Below, in pieces: positions 8,681 to 17,915 of a DNA stretch of 64,000 bases. A program made the position numbers and the translations under genes. The notes under the pieces were generated by a model. That model was given only the letters and a program-made list of their open reading frames with translations, did not search any database and had not been told where the DNA came from. Numbering within the stretch: the first letter of the stretch is position 1; each line of letters begins with the position of its first letter. The stretch comes from Actinomycetes bacterium (GTDB lineage: Bacteria > Actinomycetota > Coriobacteriia > Coriobacteriales > Eggerthellaceae): positions 62,001-126,000 of the forward strand of contig JAEXAI010000002.1 in assembly GCA_023394615.1 (NCBI GenBank), given 5' to 3'.

Positions 8681-9664
8681 TTATTCGAAGCCCACAGGAA
8701 GTCCCAGTTCGCGGCGAAGTTTCAGCTTGCGCGCATGGTAGTCGTCGGTTTTCGTGCGATCCCTTTTTCCCAGTGATTTTCGCAACGTGCATATAAGCGC
8801 TTCCGTGGTCGCGAAGCTGTTCAGCTCATCATCGGTTATCAGGTGCACGTCGAAGCCCATGGCTTTTAACGCGTTCGTTCTGCGAGAATCCTCGATACGT
8901 TTCTCGTCGCCACTGTGATGCTGGTGGCTCTGGTATTCGACATCGATATTCGTACCGGGCCAATGGATATCGCAACGAATCGTTCGCTTGTTGTAGATTG
9001 TTCGCGCCTGGGGTGTTGTTTCGACTTCGAAATTCATAGAGGGTGTTCCCAGACCGCCGCCCCCGTATAACTTGGGAAGGCTCATCGATAGCGATAGCTG
9101 GCTTTCGCGTGTAGACGCCGACCCGTCGGCAGTATATTGAAGCGCTTGGCGTGCGGCCCGGCTTTTCGACAGGGAAGAATTGCGCTGTGCGTAGCTTCGC
9201 AAGTTCTCGACCGATGCAAGCGGTTTTATATCATATTCGCTTGGTAAGCCGCAGAATCCGCTTTGGTAGATGCCACAGATTTCCCAAGCTAGTCGTAGCT
9301 GATCGACAAACGAGCGGCGAGCGCATTCCTGTATGAAAGCCAAAGGTGGTGTTGCGGCGAATATGCCGTCTGCCAAGCGATAAAGCGAAGAGCCGGGTAG
9401 GGGTGAGGTGAAACGATGAGGGTGTGTCATGATTGTCGGATGCAATCGTATAGTGCTGTTCACCATACAATGAAGCGGATAGACAATCTGAACGTAGGGA
9501 TAATGGTTTTTCAGTTGTTGGACAGCTGCGCCAAGTTCATTTGGTGATGGCATTTTCGCAGGAGCTAAACGTGCATGAGGGATGACGAGGTTTTTTAGAT
9601 TTGTTCGAGAAGAACGGCAAATCTGAATAGCTGTTTCGTATCCGAATATTATTTCCCTAGGCAT
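8681..9664 (-). CDS. Hypothetical protein with C-terminal DUF559/Vsr-like nuclease fold
   Basis: The 327-residue protein has an N-terminal half of unknown type (rich in PLPGSSLYRL- and RRSFVDQLRLAWEICG-like segments, resembling the front part of AbiEi-like or DUF559-associated proteins). Its C-terminal third carries a restriction-endonuclease-like pattern: RCDIHWPGTNIDVEYQS, then RIEDSRRTNALKAMGFDVHLIT at about residues 230-285. The D...ExQ spacing and the following RxxALxxxGFxVhxIT fit DUF559/very-short-patch-repair-type folds. The ATG is preceded by GAAGGGGAT. It stands alone, flanked by repeats on both sides, which suggests an accessory gene. Nuclease activity and any defence role are inference from fold only. 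Confidence 0.65.
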   Translation of the reverse strand: MPREIIFGYETAIQICRSSRTNLKNLVIPHARLAPAKMPSPNELGAAVQQLKNHYPYVQIVYPLHCMVNSTIRLHPTIMTHPHRFTSPLPGSSLYRLADGIFAATPPLAFIQECARRSFVDQLRLAWEICGIYQSGFCGLPSEYDIKPLASVENLRSYAQRNSSLSKSRAARQALQYTADGSASTRESQLSLSMSLPKLYGGGGLGTPSMNFEVETTPQARTIYNKRTIRCDIHWPGTNIDVEYQSHQHHSGDEKRIEDSRRTNALKAMGFDVHLITDDELNSFATTEALICTLRKSLGKRDRTKTDDYHARKLKLRRELGLPVGFE

Positions 9665-10219
9665 AGTATCCCCTTCGATTGCCCGTTTCGGAGAGGATCT
9701 TGCAAGCTGAAAGGGAATGCGAGGGCTATGATTCCACTATGGACAACGTTTCGGTAGAACGTGGCTTGCATTGGCTCTTTATTTCTACGAGTGTAGCTCA
9801 TTTTGAAAATGAATCATAGGGTGCATGCGATTTCGTGTTGTGAGGAGAAAAGAAAGCTTGGACTCGAGTAAACGGGTCTGTTGATGGCGCGAAATGCGAG
9901 GTTATGCTGTCTGAAGAGGTTAAGTATTCGGCTGAATGATAATGGGAAAAAAAGACACTTCTGTGAACAGGGGTTTCTTCGCGGTCAAGTTCCATGTGCT
10001 TGGCGAAGCCAGGGCACAGACAGCATAACCTCGCATTTCGCGCCACCGTGGAGGCCTTTTGCTCGAATCAGTGAAGGAAAACACGCTTTTGGGGAGAAAT
10101 CGGTCGATACTCAAGAGCGTTGCGCTGCCCGGTGGCCAACACCAGCTGCACGCCGCTTGGTGGGCAACCGGAAGAGCTGCGCGCCGCCCGGTGGGCGACA
10201 AGCGTGGAAGCTGTTCGTG
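9665..10219. other. Gene-free stretch holding repeat element copy 1 and degenerate tandem repeats
   Basis: This 555-base gap holds the inverted-repeat element at 9866-10064 and three degenerate units of about 30 bases (10123-10214). The latter share a GCCGCCCGGTGGGCxAC-like core, next to the stop of the minus-strand solute-binding gene. Frames here are repeat artefacts. Confidence 0.6.
9866..10064. repeat. Inverted-repeat element, copy 1 (29-bp perfect arms)
   Basis: The arm at 9885-9913 (begins TGGCGCGAAATGCG) is the exact reverse complement of 10017-10045. Outer, less perfect arms extend to GAGTAAACGGGTC (from 9866) and GGCCTTTTGCTC (to 10064). The 103-base interior differs from copy 2 except for short words such as GGGGTTTC. 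Both strands give false frames beginning MARNARLCCL and containing DSITSHFAP. No transposase is present, so it is either a non-autonomous element or a structured RNA element. Confidence 0.85.
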
Positions 10220-11053
10220 CTACAACGTGATATTCCAAGTCTCTGCGAGGGCGGCGAGTGTACCATCTTCGCGCATGTCGGCCAATGCAGCGTCGATCTT
10301 CTGGGCCAAATCGCTGTTGTCTTTGTTTGTGGCAACGGCGTATGCCTGCTCTTCGAACCCATCCGAAAGCAGACGGCTCGATTCGTCCATGTAGCCTTGC
10401 AATACGATATCATCTGTGGAAAAGCCGTCGATGATTCCGGCGTCAAGAGCATCTTTGGCTTGCAAGAACGTTTCATAGCCTATGGGAAACACCGTCACGC
10501 CGCATTGTGTGGCATAAGAAGTGAGGGCGGGGGAGCTGGTGGAATCGCCAAGAACCCCGATGGTACGACCGTCCATGTCGGCAACGGTTGTGTAGTTCGA
10601 ATCGCTTTGCACCATAATCGTTACCTTTGCATGGGCATAAGGAGTCGAAAGGTTATAGGTTTCCGCTCGAGAATCGGTGACGGTATAACATGCGAAAAGC
10701 GCATCGACTACATTGGAGTTTAAATCTGGCTCGCGGGTTTCTCCGGCAACGCCTACGAACATCACGTCTGCTTTGCCGTTGTAAATGCGGTTAAATACTT
10801 CATTGGCCACATCGATTTCATATCCCGAAAAACTACCGGTTTGCGGATCCATCGATGACATACCGGGCACATCGGTCAGCACACCCACAGATACGCTGTT
10901 ACGCGTTGCTGAGCAGCTGGTTAGGCACAGGACTGCGAAAACCAAGGTCATGCATGTTGCTATGGCAAGCGCTGCGAGTCTGGTGGATTGCCGTCGTGGT
11001 TCAATCGTCGCGTGTTTTTGCGGGGTGCTCGCTAAAGATGAAACTATACTCAT
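10220..11053 (-). CDS. Extracellular solute-binding lipoprotein (SBP_bac_3 family)
   Basis: The 277-residue protein has a lipoprotein signal with the lipobox LTSC, then a periplasmic-binding-protein type 2 fold of the amino-acid-binding family 3: FSGYEIDVANEVFNRI near the start, then DALFACYTVTDSRAETYNLSTPY and TIGVLGDST. The start ATG at 11053 overlaps the stop of the upstream phosphatase gene (ATGA), with AAGGGG eight bases ahead, so translation is probably coupled. No permease or ATPase gene lies nearby. Its linkage to a SpoIIE/RsbW protein makes it more likely a sensing partner for that signalling protein than an importer subunit. That role is inference; the fold is clear. A longer frame from a GTG at 11062 is less likely. 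Confidence 0.88.
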   Translation of the reverse strand: MSIVSSLASTPQKHATIEPRRQSTRLAALAIATCMTLVFAVLCLTSCSATRNSVSVGVLTDVPGMSSMDPQTGSFSGYEIDVANEVFNRIYNGKADVMFVGVAGETREPDLNSNVVDALFACYTVTDSRAETYNLSTPYAHAKVTIMVQSDSNYTTVADMDGRTIGVLGDSTSSPALTSYATQCGVTVFPIGYETFLQAKDALDAGIIDGFSTDDIVLQGYMDESSRLLSDGFEEQAYAVATNKDNSDLAQKIDAALADMREDGTLAALAETWNITL

Positions 11054-13425
11054 TGCGACCACCCCTTTTTCATGAACAACAGGTTCGAATTGCCTTCTCG
11101 CGCGTATGCCACTTCATCCATAGTTTTCTTTACCATGAAGATGCCCAGTCCGCCGATGTCTCGTTCTGCAGCGGGTGCGGAAACATCGGGGTCTGCGTGC
11201 TCAAGCGGGTTGTAGGCGACGCCTTGGTCGATAAACGTGATGCTGGCGAATTGCTCCTCCTGATTGACTTCGCAGATAACTATCGCCTTATCGGTGCCGT
11301 TGTCTCGCGCGGCCTGATCGTATGCATACGATGCGATATTCACGAATACTTCTTCGGCGGCCAATGTGAACTGCATCACTGTTTTATTCGGGCAATCGTT
11401 GGTGGCGAGCATGTTCTGGAGGAAGTCGGATACGGTATTCCAGGAATCCGTGGTCGCGTCTACTTTGATTCGGTTTATGACAGCCTCATCATCTGCGTCT
11501 GAGGTTTTACCTCGCTGACCTCGTATATTATTTTGCGCAGGTGCCCCGGCAGTGTTTGGTGCGGCTGCGATATTGATATCCTTCACTGTCGTTTCACCCA
11601 AAAAATCAAGTGCAAGAATAGTGATGTCGTCGGCTTGCTCCGCCTCGCCTCTATAGCGCAGCAGCTCTGCTTCCAATTGTTCGACAAGCAGCTTCACGTC
11701 AACCTCGTTCTTGTTCGTCAAAAATGAGACCAACCGATTTTCGCCATAAAGCTCATTTGACTCGTTCAGCGCTTCGGTAACGCCGTCGGTGTAACCCACG
11801 AAACGTTCGTGCGGCAGCAGCGTTCCCGTGCCCGATTTGTACGATATGCCTTCCAAGCCGCCCAGCACGAAACCTGGTTTGCAGGCAAGGTATTCGCAGG
11901 TGCCGTCAGCATGCATGATGATTGGCGGGTTGTGTCCGGCATTCACGAACTCGAAATCGCCGGTTTTCAAGTTGATGTCCATGATGAACGCCGTTACGAA
12001 CAGACCTGCGGCATTGTTGTCGCAGAGCTTGTTGTTGGCGCGGTTGAAGACCTCAGCCAGCGTGTCGCATCCCATAGCTAGGCTGTTTATGTATGACTTC
12101 GATTCCATCATGAACATGGCGGCGGGAATGCCTTTGCCTGAGACGTCTGCGATAACGCAGGTCAGATGATTGTCGTTGCGCATGAACATGTCGTAGAAGT
12201 CACCGCCGACCTCTCGGGCGGGTGTCATGTGCGCGTACAGGTCAAATTCGTGATGGTCGGGGAATGCGGGGAACACCGTTTGCAGGTTGCCCAGCTGAAT
12301 AGCCTTAGCGAGGGCTAGGTCAGCATCAATGCGGCTCGCCTCTGCGGCGATATGATCTTTCAGCGAATCTACTGTGGTGTTGATGCCATTGGATAGCGTT
12401 TGGAATTCGGGGCTGGTGCGTACATCTACCACCTCGTTCAAATTGCCGTGCGCTATCTTGTTCAACGATCTGTTCACCGTGAAAATGCCGTCGATGACGA
12501 GTTTTTGAACCAGCTTGCTTACGAGGAAAAATTGCAGGCAGAACAGAAAACCAATGAGCAATGAAATACCCAAAAGCGAATTGTTGCGGGAGACGTATAC
12601 CTCGGATGTGGGCAACGCGACGATGACGGTGTAGTTCTTGTACGATTCGGCACGAACGCGGTATTCTTGGCCGTTCATGTTGACGATGCTGCTGGACGTG
12701 CTTTTCGTGAGGTCGGCTGTATTGAGGGAATAATCGGCAACGCTTTTACCTACGGCATCGGCGTTGCTGGCCGATATGATGGCATCGCCTTCGCTTACGA
12801 GGACCATGCCGTTTTCACCTATGGTGACCCCGCTTGCGATGGATGTGGAATCGACGATGGTCAAGGTTTTGTCGATTGTGGTTTTATACATACCTATCTG
12901 CACCAAGCCGTTTTGGTCGCCGCGTGCTACCCCCGCGTACTTCACCATATTGCCGCCGAGGCCCTTTTCTTGGAACGATTGCACGTATTTGAAATAGGGG
13001 TAGGAAATGGCACCCATGAACGGCGCTGACTGCTCTGAACTGGCCATATCCCAGCCGATATTCTCAGCGGGGACAGAATGTGTGATGATGCCGTTCTCGT
13101 CGGTCACGCACAACTCGTCGATGTCCAAATCGTTCATCAGAGCTTGCATGCGTTCGGTGTCATCCAAAATGGTAGGGTCGCTGGAAATGCATCGCTTGGC
13201 TGCTTGTGCAGCGACCAGTGCGCTGCTGTCGATGACGCTGCGCGCTTGCGCCGAGCGATCTATGTAGTTATCCACTCGCAGACGCATATCGACAATTCGT
13301 TGCTGAATCAGGTTATCAGCACTGAGCGCCGCCATATTGCTTTGAGCGACGAATGAAATAAGGACAGCCACGACGAAGGCGATTGCCGTGAAAACGCTCA
13401 GCCAGCGTCTGAAGGTCCTCCTCAT
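11050..13425 (-). CDS. Membrane sensor SpoIIE/RsbU-type phosphatase fused to RsbW-like kinase domain
   Basis: The 791-residue protein is modular. An N-terminal membrane helix (about 12-32) and an extracytoplasmic Cache-like sensor region lead to a second helix near 280-305. A HAMP-like linker and a PP2C/SpoIIE phosphatase domain follow (about 370-600: REVGGDFYDMF, VIADVSGKGIPAAMFM, FVNAGHNPP, VGYTDGVTEA). The end is a HATPase_c anti-sigma-kinase-like domain (about 645-790: AAEEVFVNIASYAY, then FIDQGVAYNPL and GGLGIFMVKKTMD). Partner-switching phosphatases dephosphorylate a STAS protein, and RsbW-type domains phosphorylate it; here both activities sit on one chain. The STAS gene lies 12 bases upstream, and a solute-binding lipoprotein overlaps downstream. 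No sigma factor gene is nearby, so the final target is unknown. Confidence 0.9.
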   Translation of the reverse strand: MRRTFRRWLSVFTAIAFVVAVLISFVAQSNMAALSADNLIQQRIVDMRLRVDNYIDRSAQARSVIDSSALVAAQAAKRCISSDPTILDDTERMQALMNDLDIDELCVTDENGIITHSVPAENIGWDMASSEQSAPFMGAISYPYFKYVQSFQEKGLGGNMVKYAGVARGDQNGLVQIGMYKTTIDKTLTIVDSTSIASGVTIGENGMVLVSEGDAIISASNADAVGKSVADYSLNTADLTKSTSSSIVNMNGQEYRVRAESYKNYTVIVALPTSEVYVSRNNSLLGISLLIGFLFCLQFFLVSKLVQKLVIDGIFTVNRSLNKIAHGNLNEVVDVRTSPEFQTLSNGINTTVDSLKDHIAAEASRIDADLALAKAIQLGNLQTVFPAFPDHHEFDLYAHMTPAREVGGDFYDMFMRNDNHLTCVIADVSGKGIPAAMFMMESKSYINSLAMGCDTLAEVFNRANNKLCDNNAAGLFVTAFIMDINLKTGDFEFVNAGHNPPIIMHADGTCEYLACKPGFVLGGLEGISYKSGTGTLLPHERFVGYTDGVTEALNESNELYGENRLVSFLTNKNEVDVKLLVEQLEAELLRYRGEAEQADDITILALDFLGETTVKDINIAAAPNTAGAPAQNNIRGQRGKTSDADDEAVINRIKVDATTDSWNTVSDFLQNMLATNDCPNKTVMQFTLAAEEVFVNIASYAYDQAARDNGTDKAIVICEVNQEEQFASITFIDQGVAYNPLEHADPDVSAPAAERDIGGLGIFMVKKTMDEVAYAREGNSNLLFMKKGWSQ

Positions 13426-13437
13426 CAGTATCGCGCC

Positions 13438-13734
13438 TTATTCGATGGTAAGGATGTCGGCGAATCCTGTCATTTCGAACACTTCCATAATAGGTTCGCA
13501 AACGTTTTTCACGACCATTGTGCCCGCGGCATTCATCTTCTTCTGCGCGCTCAGAAGCACCCGAAGTCCTGCAGAAGAAATATAATCGAGGTCGGTAAAG
13601 TCGAACGCGAGTGCGTTTATACCGTCAAGCGACGACTCGATAGTTTCTTCTAACTGGGGCGACGTGCTGGTGTCCAAGCGTCCGGCCAATGTGATGGTGA
13701 GAGTCGAACCGTCTTGTGTTTTCGTAATCTCCAT
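13438..13734 (-). CDS. STAS-domain anti-sigma-factor antagonist (RsbV/SpoIIAA-like)
   Basis: The 98-residue STAS protein opens MEITKTQDGSTLTITLAGRLD and contains LDYISSAGLRVLL, where the Ser of SSAGLR is the usual phosphorylation site. It is the natural substrate for the phosphatase and kinase domains encoded immediately downstream. I place the start at the second ATG (13734), five bases after GGAGG; an ATG four codons earlier lacks such a site and would place the Shine-Dalgarno inside the gene. It is the first gene of a three-gene minus-strand operon (STAS, phosphatase/kinase, solute-binding protein). Confidence 0.93.
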   Translation of the reverse strand: MEITKTQDGSTLTITLAGRLDTSTSPQLEETIESSLDGINALAFDFTDLDYISSAGLRVLLSAQKKMNAAGTMVVKNVCEPIMEVFEMTGFADILTIE

Positions 13735-13914
13735 TGAAGCCTCCATTCGGTTTACTTAAAGATACAGTACTTTATCGCAGGTTCGGCGGATTGTGCGTAT
13801 CGGGGTAGTTTTACGACGTAAAGAGGCGTTTTGCGTCATGTGGTGGAAAAGGGAGCTATAGAATTATACTATGCTTAAAGGCGCGAATATCGGCAATCGG
13901 ATGAAGAGGAAATT

Positions 13915-14352
13915 ATGGGATACAACAATGTGCTCGTTGCGTATGACGGATCGGATTCGGCTAAAGATGCGATAGCGGAAGCTTTGGCGGTTATCGAAGA
14001 GAATCAGCAGGCGACTCTGACCGTGTTGGAAGTGGAAACAAGCGATGTGGCAGCTGCATTTGGCGTGGAGTCCGAAGGGGAAGAGGACGTCGTGATGAAC
14101 ACCCGTCAGCAGCGTTTGCTGGAAACATTGCAGCAATCCGTGGCTCCTTTGATTGATGGATACCAAGATCGCGTCCAGGTGCGTTTGGTCGGCGGTAAAC
14201 CAGCAAAGGCTATCGTCGATTTTGCCAATGATAACGACTGCGACCTGATTGTGATGGGATGCCGTGGTCTTGGTGCCGTGCGCGGCATGATCGGCAGCGT
14301 GAGCAATGCGGTTTTGCGCGAATCGAAACAATCGGTGCTGGTAATCAAATAG
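13915..14352 (+). CDS. Universal stress protein, UspA family
   Basis: The 145-residue single Usp domain opens with YNNVLVAYDGSDSAKDA and contains the ATP-binding pattern G-x2-G-x9-GS as GCRGLGAVRGMIGS, followed by NAVL and the terminal SVLVIK strand. This places it in the ATP-binding UspFG-like branch. The start ATG follows AGAGGAAATT. A TATACT box at 13865-13870 could be its -10 element, although I see no matching -35. It is a single-gene unit, divergent from the STAS operon. Role in stress survival is inferred from the family. Confidence 0.93.
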   Translation: MGYNNVLVAYDGSDSAKDAIAEALAVIEENQQATLTVLEVETSDVAAAFGVESEGEEDVVMNTRQQRLLETLQQSVAPLIDGYQDRVQVRLVGGKPAKAIVDFANDNDCDLIVMGCRGLGAVRGMIGSVSNAVLRESKQSVLVIK

Positions 14353-14564
14353 CAGGCAAATGACATTGCGCGCATTTTGATCTTGTCAGTGCCATGCGCT
14401 AAGGAATTTGCCGGAGAAAATCAAGTGTATGGGCATTCGTCTAGCTTGCAGTGCGCAGCGTTGAAGTGGGTGTTATCATAAACGAAGGCGCAACGAATAC
14501 CAGGTTGATGCCGCTGCGTAAACCGTGTCCGCTGTTTCTGTGACCACGTGAAGGAGGCGATTGC

Positions 14565-17500
14565 GTGCATAGTGCGAAACGCCGTGCTGTCGCGGTTCTC
14601 ATCGTCGCCCTTATCGTGGCGGGTGTTACCGTAGGCGCCTTCGCGTCTGCAAGAGTGTCGACCGAACATGCCGAGTCGCATGCGCAATCTATCCTTGTTG
14701 ACAGTGCGAGTGAGCAAGCACGCTCGTTCGGTCAGATACTCAGTGGGCAGTTCCAAGTGCTCGATGCCCTATCGGTCTCCATCTCCCAAATGGATTCGCC
14801 CGACGATGCCTCCATAGAAGCTTTATTCGATGCAGCTGGTGCTACTATGCACACAGGATCGCTCGCTTTCATCGGAGTCGATGGCGTGGTGCGCGTGGGC
14901 GTGGATGCGGGTGTGGACACGTTGGATATCGCATCGACCCAGGCTGCATTGGCGGGGCAGAAGGGTATGGCATACATCGAAGAGTCTAAGGTCGGTCAAG
15001 CGGGTATCGCCCTTTCCGTGCCCTGTTATAAGGACGGTCAGCTGATTGGCGTGGTTTCGGGTATGCATACCACTGACGATTTATCGGCACGGATTGAAGG
15101 CGTGGCTTATTCGGGCGAAAGCTCAACATTTATCTTGAATTCAGCGGGTAAGATACTCGTCCCCAGTACCAGTGAGTACTTCGTTTCAATCAACAATGAT
15201 ACATTCGACTTCTACACTTCCCCTGACCTTGCGTTTGACAATGGCCCGGATGGGGTCGAGGCTCTACGGGCTGCTTTGGCTCAAGGCGAGCAGGCTACCA
15301 TTCGCTATACCTACAAAGGCGAAAGAAGGGTCGAGGTTTTCGTTCCTTTGGACGACGTGGGCCTACCGGATAACGATTGGTATGTATCTTGTGAAGTGGA
15401 GCAGGCAGTTTACGAAAGTGACATCACAAAAGCACAGGGCGATACTCTGTTTGCCGTGTTGCTTTCCTTAGTGTTCTTCATAGTCGCTGTGGCGTTGTTT
15501 GTGCTCTATGACCACAGCAGCCGTAAGCGCCAGAAAATCGATGCTGACATTCTGCGCGAGCGCGACCAGCAGTATGGCATTGTGCTGCGTCAAAGCGGGC
15601 GGCATGTGTACCGCTACGAAATCGCAACAGGCTGCGGCTACCATGTTACCAGTGAAGATGTGTTCAACTCGGGAGGTGAGCGCCCCCATATGGTGGAGTC
15701 CATGATTGCAGATGGATTTGTGGGTGCCGACCAAGCCGAGAGTTTCCGTGCATTCTTCAAGCGCATCGATGAGGGCGAGTCGCCTGTGAGCGGCTGCTTC
15801 AGGTTGAAGAAGCCATCAGGGGAGTATGCCTGGTTCAACGAAGCCTCTACGACCGTGTTCGACAAGCAGGGTCGCGCAGAGTATGCCATCATCACCTATT
15901 GGGATGTGACTGAGCAGCGCGCGGCGCAAGAGCGCTACCGAAAGACCGCCGCCTATCGCCAGCTGGCGGAACGCAGTACGATAGGGTCCTTTCATTTGAA
16001 TCTTACGAAAGGCGTGGTTGATGATTGCGTCGCGGAATTCGCCAACATTGTGGGGCCAGAATTCAGCGGAAGATATGCAGAGTGCCTGCGCGATGTGGAG
16101 CACCTGCTTTTAGATGACAAGACAAGGGATGTGTTCCAGACGCGATTCTGCCAAAGCGAGCTGTTAGCCGCCTTTGAAGAGGGACGCACGAAAGTGGAAA
16201 TGGAGCACTATCTTGCGCTGGGCGAGAGCGAGCCTATCTGGGTGTCCACGACGGTGGAGCTGGTGGCGAACCCCGAGACGAATGACGTGGAAGGGTTCAT
16301 GTACTCGAGCAACAAGGATGAGGAGCATCGCATACGCCAGCTTCTGCTGACCGTGGTCGACAACGACTACGAATTCGTGCTGCTCATAGACAAGGCCACT
16401 GGTGAATACAAGACCTTCTTCAGCAAAAAGGATTGCGCCTCAGTGGTGCAGCCGAAGGGATTCTATGATGATAAGCTGATAGAGAGCGCGCGCAACCTGT
16501 TTGTTCCCGAAGACTTCGAAGCGGTGAAAAAGGCCTTCCATCTTCCCGCCATCATCGAGCGATTGAACCGCCAGGAAATGTTTGAGCTGCACTATCGCAT
16601 ACGTGTGGATGGGCAGCTGCTATACAAGGCGTATCCGATTTCGCGTTTGGAGGCGAGCAACCGTTTCATCGTGATGTCGCGTATCGATGTCACCAATAGT
16701 GTGGAAGAGCTGCAAGCAGCCCTTGAACAGGCGAATCAGGCAAATCAGGCGAAAAGCGAGTTCCTCTCACGCATGAGCCATGATATTCGTACGCCCATGA
16801 ATGCCATTATGAACCTGAGCCGTATGATGTATGACGAGCTCGATGACAAGCAGGCCCTTGTGGCGGATCTGGGCAAGATGGATGCCTCGAATGAGTTTTT
16901 GCTTGGCCTCATCAACGATGTGCTCGATATTTCCCATATCGAAAGCGGCGCTTTCGAATTGCATCCTTGCGTCTACAAGCTCAGTGAGTTCATCGAGTAT
17001 ATCGAAGGCATCATCATACCGCTTTGCCGCAAGGGTGGTATCGAGTTCGAATGGAAGAGATCCCCTATTAAAGACGATCTGTACGTGGACAAGGTTCGTT
17101 TCAATCAGATTATCTTTAACTTGCTTTCCAATGCAGTGAAATACACCCCGGCAGGCGGCCGTGTGTCGTTGCGCTTGAAAAGCAGCGAAAGCGCCGATGG
17201 CGTTTTGAACATGACGATTGTCGTGACCGATACGGGTATCGGCATGAGCGAAGAATTCCAGAGGACGATGTTTGAGCCATTTGCCAAAGCGGATGCGACT
17301 GGTGCGTATCAAGGTACTGGTCTGGGGCTTTCCATTGTGCGGGCCATCATTGTGAAAATGGATGGAACCATTGCGGTAGAAAGTACGCCCGGGGAAGGTT
17401 CTACGTTCACGATAAAGCTGCCCATGTTGAGAGCGACGCCCGCCCAGCTTGCAGCAGAGCGCAAAGCAGATAAGCTCGACGACTTGTCTTACAGCCACAT

Positions 17501-17912
17501 GCTTTCAGGCAAGAGGGTTCTGTTGTGCGAGGACAACGATATCAACGCTTCCATTACCAGGCGTTTACTCGACAAAGTGGGCGTTGACGTTGATGTTGCG
17601 GAAAATGGATATGCAGGTTTGAATACATTCAAAAGTCACGAGGTTGGCTACTACGATGCGATATTGATGGATGTGCGCATGCCCGTTATGGATGGGCTCG
17701 AAACTGCCAGCGCTATCCGCGCGCTTAATCGACCCGATGCGAAAAAAGTGCCGATTATCGCCATGACGGCCGATGCTTTTACTGAAGACAAGAAACGTAC
17801 AATCGATGCCGGCATGAATGCCCATCTGTCAAAACCGGTTGTCCCCGAAGACCTCTATCGTACGTTGGCAGAAAAAACGTGCGGGACGCCGAATGGGCAT
17901 CCCGCACGATAG
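14565..17912 (+). CDS. Hybrid sensor histidine kinase with extracellular Cache domain, PAS-like modules and C-terminal receiver
   Basis: The 1115-residue protein has a membrane helix at about 7-25, a dCache-like extracytoplasmic region (about 30-285), and a second helix near 297-318. Two or three PAS-like segments follow (about 335-710), then a coiled linker, HisKA with His739 in FLSRMSHDIRTPMNAI, HATPase_c (NLLSNAVKY, DTGIGM, GTGLGLSI, about 840-960) and a receiver domain with Asp1036 in ILMDVRMPVMDG. It lacks an Hpt domain and no response regulator gene is adjacent, so the phosphorelay partner is elsewhere. The GTG start follows AAGGAGG at seven bases. Its last codons overlap a hairpin that serves as terminator for the convergent gene. 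Confidence 0.93.
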   Translation: MHSAKRRAVAVLIVALIVAGVTVGAFASARVSTEHAESHAQSILVDSASEQARSFGQILSGQFQVLDALSVSISQMDSPDDASIEALFDAAGATMHTGSLAFIGVDGVVRVGVDAGVDTLDIASTQAALAGQKGMAYIEESKVGQAGIALSVPCYKDGQLIGVVSGMHTTDDLSARIEGVAYSGESSTFILNSAGKILVPSTSEYFVSINNDTFDFYTSPDLAFDNGPDGVEALRAALAQGEQATIRYTYKGERRVEVFVPLDDVGLPDNDWYVSCEVEQAVYESDITKAQGDTLFAVLLSLVFFIVAVALFVLYDHSSRKRQKIDADILRERDQQYGIVLRQSGRHVYRYEIATGCGYHVTSEDVFNSGGERPHMVESMIADGFVGADQAESFRAFFKRIDEGESPVSGCFRLKKPSGEYAWFNEASTTVFDKQGRAEYAIITYWDVTEQRAAQERYRKTAAYRQLAERSTIGSFHLNLTKGVVDDCVAEFANIVGPEFSGRYAECLRDVEHLLLDDKTRDVFQTRFCQSELLAAFEEGRTKVEMEHYLALGESEPIWVSTTVELVANPETNDVEGFMYSSNKDEEHRIRQLLLTVVDNDYEFVLLIDKATGEYKTFFSKKDCASVVQPKGFYDDKLIESARNLFVPEDFEAVKKAFHLPAIIERLNRQEMFELHYRIRVDGQLLYKAYPISRLEASNRFIVMSRIDVTNSVEELQAALEQANQANQAKSEFLSRMSHDIRTPMNAIMNLSRMMYDELDDKQALVADLGKMDASNEFLLGLINDVLDISHIESGAFELHPCVYKLSEFIEYIEGIIIPLCRKGGIEFEWKRSPIKDDLYVDKVRFNQIIFNLLSNAVKYTPAGGRVSLRLKSSESADGVLNMTIVVTDTGIGMSEEFQRTMFEPFAKADATGAYQGTGLGLSIVRAIIVKMDGTIAVESTPGEGSTFTIKLPMLRATPAQLAAERKADKLDDLSYSHMLSGKRVLLCEDNDINASITRRLLDKVGVDVDVAENGYAGLNTFKSHEVGYYDAILMDVRMPVMDGLETASAIRALNRPDAKKVPIIAMTADAFTEDKKRTIDAGMNAHLSKPVVPEDLYRTLAEKTCGTPNGHPAR
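17872..17908 (-). terminator. Intrinsic terminator for the aldehyde dehydrogenase operon
   Basis: Read on the minus strand, CGTGCGGGA and TCCCGCACG (17878-17886 and 17900-17908) form a perfect 9-bp stem followed by TTTTTT (A6 at 17872-17877 on the plus strand). It lies inside the last codons of the convergent kinase gene. Confidence 0.8.
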
Positions 17913-17915
17913 AAT

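Noticed and set aside
9798..10723. Frames beginning MARNARLCCL on both strands
   Set aside because: They are made by the arms of the inverted repeat and do not continue in a conserved protein; the plus-strand one runs antisense through the lipoprotein gene.
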